A stretch of 37,299 nt of DNA from JBFGCM01 sp041581135 (GTDB taxonomy: Bacteria > Actinomycetota > Acidimicrobiia > Spongiisociales > UBA5794): the NCBI GenBank assembly GCA_041581135.1, contig JBFGCM010000024.1, positions 1 to 37,299 on the forward strand. Reading direction: 5' to 3'. A model generated the notes under the pieces. It searched no databases, was not told where the DNA came from, and saw only the letters and a program-made list of their open reading frames with translations. This document shows positions 1 to 9,015 of this stretch, one piece after another (positions within the stretch are counted from its first letter, which is position 1; each line of letters begins with the position of its first letter). Position numbers and translations under genes: made by a program.

Positions 1-537
1 GCGCTCGACATCGCCATCGACAAGACGGGCGGATACTTCTACTCACGTGCGCTCCTGGCCATCGTGGCCGCCTTGGTCACGTGGGGCGTATTCACCATCC
101 TCGGCGTGCCTTTTGCGCTGCCGCTCGGGATCTGGGTGGGGATCTTCTCCCAGTTCGTGCCAGTGGTGGGTACCTACATCGGCGGCCTGCTGCCCATTCT
201 CATCGCGCTGCTCGAGTCGCCGGGCATGGCGCTGGGGGTGTTGATCTACGTGGTGGTGTACCAGCAGGTCGAGAACTACTTGTTGGCCCCTCGGATCACC
301 TCGCACACCATGTCCTTGCATCCGGCAGTGGCATTCGGCTCCGCGCTGATCGGCGCGACGCTGCTGGGGGCGCCGGGCGCCATCATGGCGCTGCCTACCG
401 CGGCGACCATCCAAGCGTTCGTGTCCACCTACCTGGAGCGCCACACTGTCGTAGAGTCGCATCTGACGAACGTGTCGCATGCGCCTCCGGCGCTCATCGA
501 TCGCGAAGTCGACGGTGTCGGAGACGAGGACGAATGA
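1..537 (+). CDS. AI-2E family transporter (PF01594), 5'-truncated by window edge
   Basis: The reading frame is open from base 1 to a TGA at 535-537 and its start lies outside the window. The visible 178 residues contain several hydrophobic helices and the family's typical C-terminal stretch: PVVGTYIGG, a long helix, then QQVENYLLAPRI and a final membrane segment ending in MALPTAATIQ. The family (PF01594, YdiK/PerM-like) consists of polytopic inner-membrane proteins of about 350 residues. Some members export small molecules or ions, and the AI-2 link is not general. The tail after the last helix is acidic and probably cytoplasmic. The stop codon overlaps the ATG of the next gene (ATGA), so the two are probably co-transcribed. 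Family assignment is firm; the substrate is unknown. Confidence 0.85.
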   Translation, partial: ALDIAIDKTGGYFYSRALLAIVAALVTWGVFTILGVPFALPLGIWVGIFSQFVPVVGTYIGGLLPILIALLESPGMALGVLIYVVVYQQVENYLLAPRITSHTMSLHPAVAFGSALIGATLLGAPGAIMALPTAATIQAFVSTYLERHTVVESHLTNVSHAPPALIDREVDGVGDEDE

Positions 538-1256
538 CCGACAAGATCTACTCAACCGACGCCTACGCGCGTGAGATGGACGCACGCGTCGTGGAGGTGG
601 ACCGCGACGACGGCCGCCTGCTCTTGGACCGAACCGTCTTCTATCCGGGTGGCGGCGGCCAGCCACACGACATCGGCGCGCTGTGGATCGGCGACGACCG
701 CCTCGACGTGGTTCGGGTGACCCAGGACGAACGCGGGGTCTGGCACTGGGTGGGGGAGGGGTTTCCGGCTACCGGCACTGCCTTGCGCGGCGAGGTCGAC
801 TGGGAACGCCGGTACCACCTGATGCGGACTCACACCGCGATGCATGCCATGTGCGGCGTGGTGTGGAACAGGTTCCAGAGCCCGGTCACGGGCGGGAACA
901 TGAAGCCGGGGGAGGGTCGGCTCGACTTCGAGCTTCCCGACTGGGATCCCGAGAACCGGGAGCCACTCGAGACCGAAGTCAACCGACAGCTGGCCAACCG
1001 GCTACCCGTGGAGGTGAGCTTCCTGCCCAGGGCAGAGGCCGATGCCGATCCCAGCCTCATCCGCACCAAGGTGAACCTCCTCCCGCCGAGCCTCACCGAG
1101 GTGCGAGTGATCGACATCGTCGGGCTCGATCGCCAGGCCGACGGTGGCACGCATGTGGATTCCACCGCCGAGGTGGGATCGATCCAGATCGTCAAGATCG
1201 AATCGAAGGGCAAGGGGTTCCGAAGGATCCGCTTCGTGGTCGAGGAGGGTGGATGA
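534..1256 (+). CDS. Alanyl-tRNA editing protein, AlaX type
   Basis: This 240-residue protein resembles the free-standing editing domain of alanyl-tRNA synthetase. Such proteins hydrolyse Ser-tRNA(Ala) or Gly-tRNA(Ala) in the cytoplasm to prevent mistranslation. Visible signatures are the N-terminal FYPGGGGQPHD segment, the zinc-binding HTAMH (HxxxH) near residue 100, and a GGTHV motif near residue 205 followed by STAEVG. In AlaRS the second zinc motif is CxxxH; here the residue four before the histidine is Asp (ADGGTHV). Length fits the AlaX class without the AlaRS C-Ala domain. The ATG at 534 overlaps the previous stop, and the stop overlaps the ATG of the cupin gene, so the three genes form one tight unit. 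Confidence 0.88.
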   Translation: MTDKIYSTDAYAREMDARVVEVDRDDGRLLLDRTVFYPGGGGQPHDIGALWIGDDRLDVVRVTQDERGVWHWVGEGFPATGTALRGEVDWERRYHLMRTHTAMHAMCGVVWNRFQSPVTGGNMKPGEGRLDFELPDWDPENREPLETEVNRQLANRLPVEVSFLPRAEADADPSLIRTKVNLLPPSLTEVRVIDIVGLDRQADGGTHVDSTAEVGSIQIVKIESKGKGFRRIRFVVEEGG

Positions 1257-1645
1257 AGCACAAGCCGGCGGAAGACCGGGAATGGGAGCCGGCTCCGGCC
1301 GAGCACTTCACCGGCAGAGCCTGGTTCAGCTCACTGTCGAAGGCCGACGATCCCGGGCTCAATGCGCTCGGGGTCCGCTTCGAGCCGGGGGCGCGCACCG
1401 GGTGGCACACGCATCCGGATGGTCAGGTGCTGTACATCGTCGACGGTGCCGGCAGGGTCGCCTCCCGTGACGGCAGTGCGGTGACGGTTGGGCCCGGCGA
1501 CGTCGTGTACGCCGCCGCCGGCGACGAGCACTGGCATGGCGCCACTCCGGGATCCCACATGGTCCACCTGTCGCTCACCACGGGCGGTCCCACCGAGTGG
1601 ACCGGCGACCTCGTGAGCGACGAAGACTACGAAGCCGGTTTCTGA
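1253..1645 (+). CDS. Small single-domain cupin protein
   Basis: This 130-residue protein carries one cupin barrel. Cupin motif 1 is visible as GARTGWHTHPDGQVLYIVDG, with the metal-type histidines HTH and a downstream Gln in place of the usual Glu. Motif 2 is PGDVVYAAAGDEHWHGA. Proteins of this shape (COG1917, often annotated as carboxymuconolactone-decarboxylase-associated cupins) bind a metal and are mostly of unknown function. The C-terminus GPTEWTGDLVSDEDY is typical of that subgroup. The ATG at 1253 overlaps the alaX stop (ATGA). The gene ends only 5 nt from the convergent cfa stop. The fold is clear, but the reaction is unknown. Confidence 0.85.
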   Translation: MKHKPAEDREWEPAPAEHFTGRAWFSSLSKADDPGLNALGVRFEPGARTGWHTHPDGQVLYIVDGAGRVASRDGSAVTVGPGDVVYAAAGDEHWHGATPGSHMVHLSLTTGGPTEWTGDLVSDEDYEAGF

Positions 1646-1650
1646 AGGGC

Positions 1651-2904
1651 TCAGACGTCGTCGGCGGCCAGGAGCTGCTTGCGTCCGTACGTCCACCACC
1701 GTTCGGGGTCGACGCACAACATCTGATACACGCTGATGGCGCCGCGCTCGAATGCCAGCACCGACCCGGCCATGTACAGCCGCCAGATGCGGTAGATCGT
1801 CTCTCCGACGTCGGCCACCGCCTTCTCCCGGTTTCCTTCCAGGTTGGTGACCCAGTGACGCAGTGTGCGGCCGTATGCCATGCGCATCGACTCGAGATCT
1901 CGCACCTCGAATCCGGCCGACTCCGCCACGCCCAGCACCGTGTCGACGGCCAACAGCTCACCGTCGGGGAAGACGTACGTGTTGACGAAGGTCGGGGTGA
2001 CCTTCCCTTTGGAGCGATCGCGAGTGCCGATGGCGTGGTTGAGCAACGCACCACGAGGGGCGAGCACCGAGCGGAGCTTCTCGAAGTACGTTGCCATCTG
2101 TTTGGCGCCGACGTGCTCGAACATGCCGACCGACGCGATGGCGTCGTAGTCGCCGTCGACGTCGCGGTAGTCGAGTTCGAGGATCCGCACCGAGGCGTCG
2201 AGACCTTCGTGGCTCACTCGTTGCCGGGCGTAGGCGGCTTGCTCCGGGCTGAGGGTGATGCCGGTTACCTCGGCGCCGTAGTGCTTGGCGGCGTGCAAGG
2301 CGAGCGCGCCCCAACCGCAGCCGACGTCGAGAAAGCGTTGTCCGGGCCGCAGGCCGAGCTTGCGGCAGATGATGTCGAGCTTGCGTCGCTGCGCCGTCGC
2401 CAGGTCTTCCGAGGGGTCGAGGAAGTAGCCGCACGAGTAGACCATCTCCTCGTCCAGGAAGTAGCCATAGAAGGAGTTGCCGGTGTCGTAGTGGCTGCGC
2501 ACGGCCTCGGCGTCGCGGCGTTTCGAGTGCTTGCGTCCTCCGTACTCAGGGCGGGGATGCTCTGCACGGCGAGACTCTGCGGGGAGGGCGCGCAGCAGGC
2601 GGAACAGCCGAAGGGCCCGTACCGGCTGTCGGGCGAGCTGCTGGAGCTGGAATCCGAATTCCAAGATGCTCAAGAGGTTGCCCTCGAAGTCGACATCGTC
2701 GTGGATGTAGGCCTCGCCGGCGGTCAGGTCGGTTGCCGGGAGCAGCGCAGCCCGAAGGGCGCCCGGGTGACGAAGGACGATGGTGCCGACGGCATCAAGG
2801 GGCCCCAGCTCGTCTCCGTCCCACAGGCGCACCCGGGGGGCGAACTCGGGGGCCGCCTTCGCCAGGATCTCGTAGGCGGCGCGGGTGGCTGCCTTCGCTT
2901 CCAT
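1651..2904 (-). CDS. cfa: Cyclopropane-fatty-acyl-phospholipid synthase family methyltransferase
   Basis: This 417-residue SAM-dependent methyltransferase modifies double bonds of unsaturated phospholipid acyl chains at the membrane face. The SAM-binding motif I is FLDVGCGWGALALHAA near residue 190. Just before it is the CFA-type HYDTGNSFYGYFLDEEMVYSCGYF block (residues about 137-160). Further downstream are VGMFEHVG and the C-terminal MRMAYGRTLRHWVTNLE region, all typical of CFA synthases. Length matches E. coli Cfa plus its N-terminal lipid-binding domain. The protein could introduce a cyclopropane ring or a methyl branch, as in the mycolic-acid/tuberculostearic-acid branch of the family, and sequence alone does not separate these. 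It is divergent from the DUF3179 gene (52 nt apart) and convergent with the cupin gene. Confidence 0.9.
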   Translation of the reverse strand: MEAKAATRAAYEILAKAAPEFAPRVRLWDGDELGPLDAVGTIVLRHPGALRAALLPATDLTAGEAYIHDDVDFEGNLLSILEFGFQLQQLARQPVRALRLFRLLRALPAESRRAEHPRPEYGGRKHSKRRDAEAVRSHYDTGNSFYGYFLDEEMVYSCGYFLDPSEDLATAQRRKLDIICRKLGLRPGQRFLDVGCGWGALALHAAKHYGAEVTGITLSPEQAAYARQRVSHEGLDASVRILELDYRDVDGDYDAIASVGMFEHVGAKQMATYFEKLRSVLAPRGALLNHAIGTRDRSKGKVTPTFVNTYVFPDGELLAVDTVLGVAESAGFEVRDLESMRMAYGRTLRHWVTNLEGNREKAVADVGETIYRIWRLYMAGSVLAFERGAISVYQMLCVDPERWWTYGRKQLLAADDV

Positions 2905-2956
2905 GCGCCGTCAGACTAGAGGGAACACGGACCGCTTGTCCCGGGTTGGGCAGAGC

Positions 2957-3973
2957 ATGACGAGGGGTACCGCACTCGGCCTCGTGGCCGTGCTCATCGG
3001 GTTCGGGTTGTTCGCCTGGTATGTGAGCGAATCCGCACCGCCGCGGCCTGAGGCGACTGCGGCACTCGGCGAGCTGGCCGATCCGGGGGAGGTGTATGAC
3101 CCGGTGCGCGCCGGTGAACCTCTCCCGCGGGGATACAGCCAGCTTCTACCTCGCGATGCCATCCTGCCTGTGTACGAGCCTCGCTTCGTGCCGGCGGCGG
3201 AGGCGGGATGGCCCGACGACACGTTGGTCATCGGCGTCGCAGATGGCGAAGAGGCAAAGGCCTACCCGGTGAGCTTCCTCAACCATCGGGAGATGGTCAT
3301 CGATCGGCTGGCGGGTTCGCCGATCCTCGTCACGTGGTGACCGCTGTGTGCGACGGCGATGGTCCATCGCCGAGAGCTGGACGGGAAAGAGCTCGTCTTC
3401 GGCAACCAGGGGGCCTTGTGGGGCAACGCCATGACGTGGTGGGACCATGACACCGGAACGGTGTGGTCACAGCCCCTGGGCGAGGCCATCGTCGGGCCCA
3501 GGACCGGGGCGCGGCTCGACCCGCTGCCTGTGGAGCTGACCACTTGGGCCTCATGGCGCGATGCGCATCCGGCCACGGTGGCGCTCGACGCCGATGCCGG
3601 CCGCAGTGGCTTCGACCTGTCGCTGATGGCGATCGTGGTCGACTTCGGCACCGAGCAGGTCGCCTACGCGGTGAAGGCGGTGCGGGAGGCGGGCGTGGTG
3701 TCCGACACCGTGGCCGGCGTGCCCATCGCCGTGTTCGTCGACGCTGATCGGTGGCGGGTGTTCAGCCGCACAGTCGACTACGCGGTGGTGGAGCTGCGCT
3801 ACCGGAACGGTGAGCTCATCGACGAGGTCACCGGCAGCGTGTTCGACCCGGTGGTGGGCATCGCCACGGCCGGGCCCTTGGAGGGGCAGGTACTCGACCG
3901 CCTACCGGCCTTCACGTCGTTCCCCGGCGATTTCGACACGTTCTGGCCCGACGGACGCCACTGGCCGGCGTGA
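2957..3973 (+). CDS. DUF3179 domain protein, probable selenoprotein (in-frame TGA read as Sec128)
   Basis: The gene starts at ATG 2957 and, except for one TGA at 3338-3340, is open to the TGA at 3971-3973 (338 residues with selenocysteine). The N-terminus has a signal anchor (TALGLVAVLIGFGLFAWYV). The part before the TGA ends EEAKAYPVSFLNHREMV...SPILVTW. The part after it begins PLCATAMVHRRELDGKELVF and contains GNAMTWWDHDTGTVWSQ and LTTWASWRDAHP, all characteristic of DUF3179 on both sides. In this family the junction normally reads VTYCPLC, so the TGA replaces exactly the first cysteine and gives U-P-L-C. A hairpin with SECIS geometry follows (see 3354-3372). DUF3179 function is unknown; a CxxC/UxxC pair near an extracytoplasmic anchor suggests redox chemistry. 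The alternative is a pseudogene or a sequencing error at one base. The sense strand is otherwise intact and selection-like. Confidence 0.85.
3338..3340 (+). other. In-frame TGA at conserved Cys position (candidate selenocysteine codon)
   Basis: This TGA lies in frame between two halves of one DUF3179 protein, at codon 128 counted from ATG 2957. The second codon of the redox pair is TGT at 3347-3349, giving Sec-Pro-Leu-Cys. No frameshift is needed to join the halves. Selenocysteine replacing a conserved redox cysteine is the usual hallmark of bacterial selenoproteins. Confidence 0.82.
3354..3372 (+). promoter_or_regulatory. Candidate bacterial SECIS hairpin
   Basis: The arms CGGCGATG (3354-3361) and CATCGCCG (3365-3372) are perfectly complementary and enclose the triloop GUC (3362-3364). 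Twenty-one nucleotides separate the TGA from the loop. Bacterial SECIS elements sit immediately 3' of the UGA inside the coding region, with a small apical loop 16-37 nt away and a G among the first two loop bases. This hairpin satisfies all three rules. The apex GGUC also matches the SelB-contacting apex of the E. coli fdhF element. I see no bulged U in the upper stem as in E. coli. An outer pairing of GCT (3343-3345) with AGC (3375-3377) is possible. Confidence 0.8.
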
Positions 3974-3976
3974 CGC

Positions 3977-5470
<1,494 letters not shown>

Positions 5471-5490
5471 CGTCGCACTCCTGCTGACCT

Positions 5491-5506
5491 GGTTCGCCTG
5501 CGAACC
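5491..5506. promoter_or_regulatory. Palindrome upstream of mmsA, candidate operator
   Basis: The arms GGTTCGC (5491-5497) and GCGAACC (5500-5506) are perfectly complementary with a 2-bp spacer. The element lies 21 nt upstream of the mmsA ATG, in the 86-bp divergent region shared with the 2-hydroxyacid dehydrogenase gene. Its position suits a repressor site. The binding protein is unknown. A second short dyad, GACCCC/GGGGTC, lies at 5517-5532. Confidence 0.4.
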
Positions 5507-5556
5507 ACAATCCTACGACCCCGGTAGGGGTCTCGGCTCGACGGTAGCCTGCGTCG

Positions 5557-6540
5557 ATGACCCCGACTGCTCCCGACATCGTGGTGACCCGCCGCCCGCC
5601 GGGTGATGTGCTGGCGAGGCTGGCCGACGCGGGCACCTTGTACGTGTGGGAGGACGACCGCCCGATGCCCCCCGAGCTGCTGCGACAGCAGCTCGCCGCA
5701 GCCTTCGGCCTCTACTGCATGCTCACCGATCCGATCGATGCCGCGCTCCTCGATGCGGCTCCGTCGCTGCGTGTCGTGTCCACCATGGCCGTCGGCGTGG
5801 ACAACATCGACCTGGCGGCCTGTACGGCTCGGCGGATTCCGGTGGGGCACACGCCCGGCGTCCTGACCGAGACGACCGCAGATCTCGCGTTCGCGTTGCT
5901 GCTGGCCGCGGCGCGCCGCATCGTCGAGGGAGTCGACTACGTCCGCGCCGGGCGCTGGCAGCGCTGGGAGCCCGACGCCTTACCCGGACACGACGTGCAC
6001 GGCACGGTCTTGGGCATCATCGGACTGGGCCGGATCGGTCGGGCCGTGGCCCGTCGCGCCGCCGGCTTCGGGATGACCGTGTGGTACCACAGTCGCTCGC
6101 CTCACCCGGACGTTGAATCCGATCTGGGTGTCGTCCGCAAGAGCCTCGACACGTTGCTTGCCGGCAGCGATCACGTCGTAGTCACGGTGGCGCTCACCGA
6201 TGAGACTCGGCACATCATCGACGCCGATGCGTTGGCGACGATGAAGCCCACGGCGACACTGGTGAACGTGTCGCGGGGCGGAACCGTCGATCAGGAAGCG
6301 CTGCGGGTCGCCCTCGAGCGTGGGGAGATCGCCGCCGCCGGGCTGGACGTGACCGACCCCGAACCCATCGATCATCGCGACCCCCTCTTGCGCCTCCCGA
6401 ACTGCGTGGTGATCCCCCACATCGGCAGCTCGTCGTGGGCGACCCGGGTGGCGATGGCCGATCTCGCCGGCGCCAACCTGCTTGCCGGCTTGGCGGGCGA
6501 GCAGTTGCCGGCATGCGCCAACCCCGAGGTGTACGGCTAA
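5557..6540 (+). CDS. D-isomer-specific 2-hydroxyacid dehydrogenase (glyoxylate/hydroxypyruvate reductase-like)
   Basis: This 327-residue cytosolic NAD(P)-dependent dehydrogenase has the full D-2-hydroxyacid dehydrogenase layout. The N-terminal catalytic part ends in STMAVGVDNIDL and the Rossmann motif is GIIGLGRIGRAVA (around residue 152). The substrate-binding Arg is in VNVSRGGTVD, the Glu in LDVTDPEPI, and the catalytic His in VVIPHIGSSS. Length is normal for GyaR/GhrB-like enzymes reducing glyoxylate, hydroxypyruvate or another 2-keto acid. Start ATG 5557. It is divergent from mmsA. Its TAA (6538-6540) overlaps the stop codon of the convergent protease gene. Substrate cannot be fixed from sequence. 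Confidence 0.88.
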   Translation: MTPTAPDIVVTRRPPGDVLARLADAGTLYVWEDDRPMPPELLRQQLAAAFGLYCMLTDPIDAALLDAAPSLRVVSTMAVGVDNIDLAACTARRIPVGHTPGVLTETTADLAFALLLAAARRIVEGVDYVRAGRWQRWEPDALPGHDVHGTVLGIIGLGRIGRAVARRAAGFGMTVWYHSRSPHPDVESDLGVVRKSLDTLLAGSDHVVVTVALTDETRHIIDADALATMKPTATLVNVSRGGTVDQEALRVALERGEIAAAGLDVTDPEPIDHRDPLLRLPNCVVIPHIGSSSWATRVAMADLAGANLLAGLAGEQLPACANPEVYG

Positions 6541-7229
6541 CGGCAGCGACCGGTGTCGACGCCGGTGGTGGGGTCCGTTTCGGCAAGGAACGCTTCGATC
6601 TCCAGCGACTCCAGCGCGTAGGTGGTGGCCAGATCCCTGGAGTCGGCGAACACCATGCCCACCAGTTTCAGATCCGCATCGAAGACGCCGGCACCGCTGG
6701 CGCCCGGCCCCACCTCGGCGCCGAGGTCGATGGCGCGCCGCAACACCTCGCCTTCGTCGTAGATGTCGCCACTGCGAGCGCTGATGATCCGGTTGACGCC
6801 GGCCTCGATCGTGACCAGCTCCAGATCGTTGTTCACCGCCGCGATCACGGTGCGTTCGCCGCGCTCGGTCGTGGCCAACCCGAGGGGTACGGCCGCGAAG
6901 CCGGGTACGGCCAAGAGCGCGAGGTCCCGGGTCGGGTCGAACCCGACGACCTCGGCGGGCAAGCCGTGGTCGGCGCCTGGCACCAGCACCTCGATGCCTG
7001 ACTCCACGCCGGCGAGCACGTGGGCGTTGGTCAGGAGCAGGCCGTTGTCGATGGCTACTGCAGAACCCACGGTGGGCCGGCCGCAGGCCGTGGCGGCCAC
7101 CCGGGCCGTGATCCCGGCGAGGTCGGCGTTGCGCTGCTCCACATCGCGTCCGCAACCGGTGAGCACGAGGACCAGGAGGAGCGCCGCCACCGGCAGCGCT
7201 CTCAACTCACGCGGCTTCGTATTCGGCAC
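6537..7229 (-). CDS. Secreted trypsin-like serine protease, predicted lipoprotein
   Basis: This protein has an N-terminal hydrophobic signal ending in a lipobox (VLTGC, Cys26 from the GTG start) and a chymotrypsin-fold protease domain. The triad is readable: His70 in TNAHV, Asp102 in DPTRDLALL, and Ser178 in GPGASGAGV. The usual GNSGGP around the serine has become GASGAG, so the oxyanion region is divergent. No PDZ domain is present, so it is not a full HtrA; MarP-like domains are the nearest comparison. GTG 7229 overlaps the upstream gene by 23 nt. TTG 7205, which starts just before the hydrophobic core and right after the upstream stop, is an equally good start. Last gene of the minus-strand importer unit. 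Function in the envelope is inferred. Confidence 0.78.
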   Translation of the reverse strand: MPNTKPRELRALPVAALLLVLVLTGCGRDVEQRNADLAGITARVAATACGRPTVGSAVAIDNGLLLTNAHVLAGVESGIEVLVPGADHGLPAEVVGFDPTRDLALLAVPGFAAVPLGLATTERGERTVIAAVNNDLELVTIEAGVNRIISARSGDIYDEGEVLRRAIDLGAEVGPGASGAGVFDADLKLVGMVFADSRDLATTYALESLEIEAFLAETDPTTGVDTGRCR

Positions 7230-8139
7230 GGAACCGTTCGAGGAGGGTACGCACCGGTGTCGGACGCCGGGAGAGCAGTTCGGCGGTGCGCGGCATCACC
7301 AACGTCGTGTCGTATGGGACCGGCGCCCCGAGCATGGCGGACTCCGGCGGTGGTGCCGAGTCCACCAGATCGAAATCGAGATCGAACACGTCGCACGCCA
7401 GCTCGGCCAGCTCCATGCGACTGACGGACTCGCCGCCGCAGCAGTGGAAGATGCCGGTCAGCCGCTGTTCGCCGATCTGGAGCATCATCTCCGCACTCTC
7501 GCCGGCCAGCGATGGCGTTGCTCGCATGTTGATGTCCGGCGACTCCCACACCTCGAACCGGTCACCCCTCGTCAGCGCATCGACGAGTGAAGCGGCAAAG
7601 TACCCGAACCCCGGATCTTGGCTCCGTGGCGTGTCGGGGCGGGCGCGGTGCAGGCCATTCACCCCGGAGACCCGGGCCACGGCTCCGCCCCGCTCGACCG
7701 CGACGAGCTCGCTGGCCATCTTGAGAACGCCGTAGAGATTGACGGGGTTGGGAGGGGTGTCCTCGTCGGCAGGAGCCTGGGTGCCGTCGAACACCCAGTC
7801 GGTCGACACGACGACGAACGCGGCACCGGCATCGTTCGCGGCGTCCGCACAAGCGCGTGTCGCCTCGACATAGGAGCGCCACGCCAGGTCGCGCTCGGCA
7901 TACATCTGCTTGAAGTCGTTGAGGATCGCCGAGTGGATGACGACGTCGGGAGCGAACGCCCCGACACTGCGGCGTACCGCCACGGGGTCCGTGATGTCGA
8001 CACGCGCTATCGCATAGGGAAGCTCGCCGGCGGGCCGGAAGGAGTGGACCGTGGTGAGGACCTCGTGGCCGGATGTGAGTGCCACGTGGACCACGTTGGA
8101 GCCGACGAAGCCCGTACCTCCCGTGAGCCAGACGCGCAT
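7207..8139 (-). CDS. RmlD-like NAD(P)-dependent sugar reductase (extended SDR)
   Basis: This 310-residue extended short-chain dehydrogenase starts with the nucleotide-binding TGGTGFVGSNVV and carries the catalytic VVVSTDWVFDG and YGVLK (YxxxK). This layout matches RmlD_sub_bind proteins such as dTDP-4-dehydrorhamnose reductase. The phrase STDWVFDG is the RmlD-family hallmark. No other dTDP-rhamnose genes are nearby. It follows the ABC importer genes in the same direction, 9 nt after the ATPase stop. A role in sugar or polyol conversion linked to the transporter is therefore more likely than envelope rhamnose synthesis. That role is inference; the fold is secure. Confidence 0.8.
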   Translation of the reverse strand: MRVWLTGGTGFVGSNVVHVALTSGHEVLTTVHSFRPAGELPYAIARVDITDPVAVRRSVGAFAPDVVIHSAILNDFKQMYAERDLAWRSYVEATRACADAANDAGAAFVVVSTDWVFDGTQAPADEDTPPNPVNLYGVLKMASELVAVERGGAVARVSGVNGLHRARPDTPRSQDPGFGYFAASLVDALTRGDRFEVWESPDINMRATPSLAGESAEMMLQIGEQRLTGIFHCCGGESVSRMELAELACDVFDLDFDLVDSAPPPESAMLGAPVPYDTTLVMPRTAELLSRRPTPVRTLLERFRAEYEAA

Positions 8140-8148
8140 CAGCGCGTC

Positions 8149-9015
8149 TCAATCATGCTCAGTGCGCTCCTCCAACTCCTCGTATTCCTCTGCGAACTCC
8201 TCGGCGAGCTCCTTCAGCGAAGGATCCGCGGTGCCGGTCGCGGCTGCCATCTCGAGTTCCTTGGTCAGCTCTTCGAGTTCGGCGCCGCCTGCCATCATCA
8301 TGATCAGCTCGTCGCGGGTGATCTCTTCCTTGGCGAAGTTCCCCATCGAGCGGCCTCGGTTGAGGATCAGGAAACGGTCGCCCACCGGCCACGCGTGATT
8401 GGGGTTGTGGGTGATGAAGATCACCCCCAGGCCGCGATTGCGGGCCTCGAGGATGTACCGCAGCACGACACCCGACTGCTTCACTCCGAGCGCAGAAGTC
8501 GGCTCGTCCAGGATCAGCACCTTGGCGCCGAAGTACGCGGCGCGGGCAATGGCCACCGACTGTCGCTCGCCACCGGACAGGGTGCCCACCGCCTGCTCGG
8601 TGTCGCGGATGTCGATGCCCATCTTGGCCATCTCCTCCCTCGCGATCGACGAAGCTTTTGCCTGGTCGAGCCGTTGGAAGGGACCCCATCCTCTCGTCGG
8701 CTCTGCGCCGAGGAAGAAGTTGCGCCACACCGACATGAGCGGCACCACGGCCAGATCCTGATACACCGTGGCGATGCCCAGTGCCAGTGCATCGCGCGGG
8801 GAATCGAACATCACTTCGTCGCCCTCGACCCGCAAGGTGCCCTCGCTCTGTTGGTGGGCGCCGGCGATGATCTTGATGAACGTCGACTTTCCGGCGCCGT
8901 TGTCGCCGAGCACGCACGTGACCTCACCGGCGTTCACCGAGGTCGTCACACCGGTGAGGGCGATGATGTTCCCATAGAACTTGGAGATGTTCTCGAGTTC
9001 GAGCAGTGCACTCAT
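8149..9015 (-). CDS. Sugar ABC transporter ATP-binding protein, single ABC domain
   Basis: This 288-residue ATPase has Walker A GDNGAGKST, a Q-loop region (TVYQDL), the signature LSGGERQ, Walker B VLILDEPTSAL and the switch His in FITHNP. It energises the permease encoded by the overlapping upstream gene. Ribose/xylose-type ATPases (RbsA, XylG) normally carry two ABC domains in about 500 residues. This one has a single domain, like FrcA-type proteins, and would act as a homodimer. After the ABC domain is an acidic, probably helical tail (KELAEEFAEEYEELEERTE). ATG 9015 overlaps the permease stop (ATGA). I chose it over upstream in-frame codons because the ABC fold begins at once (SALLELENISKFYG). 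Confidence 0.88.
   Translation of the reverse strand: MSALLELENISKFYGNIIALTGVTTSVNAGEVTCVLGDNGAGKSTFIKIIAGAHQQSEGTLRVEGDEVMFDSPRDALALGIATVYQDLAVVPLMSVWRNFFLGAEPTRGWGPFQRLDQAKASSIAREEMAKMGIDIRDTEQAVGTLSGGERQSVAIARAAYFGAKVLILDEPTSALGVKQSGVVLRYILEARNRGLGVIFITHNPNHAWPVGDRFLILNRGRSMGNFAKEEITRDELIMMMAGGAELEELTKELEMAAATGTADPSLKELAEEFAEEYEELEERTEHD

Noticed and set aside
2957..3973. Two separate genes, or a pseudogene broken by a nonsense mutation
   Set aside because: Both halves belong to one DUF3179 domain in one frame, the stop is TGA at the conserved Cys, and a SECIS-like hairpin follows. A random nonsense mutation would not be expected to meet all three.
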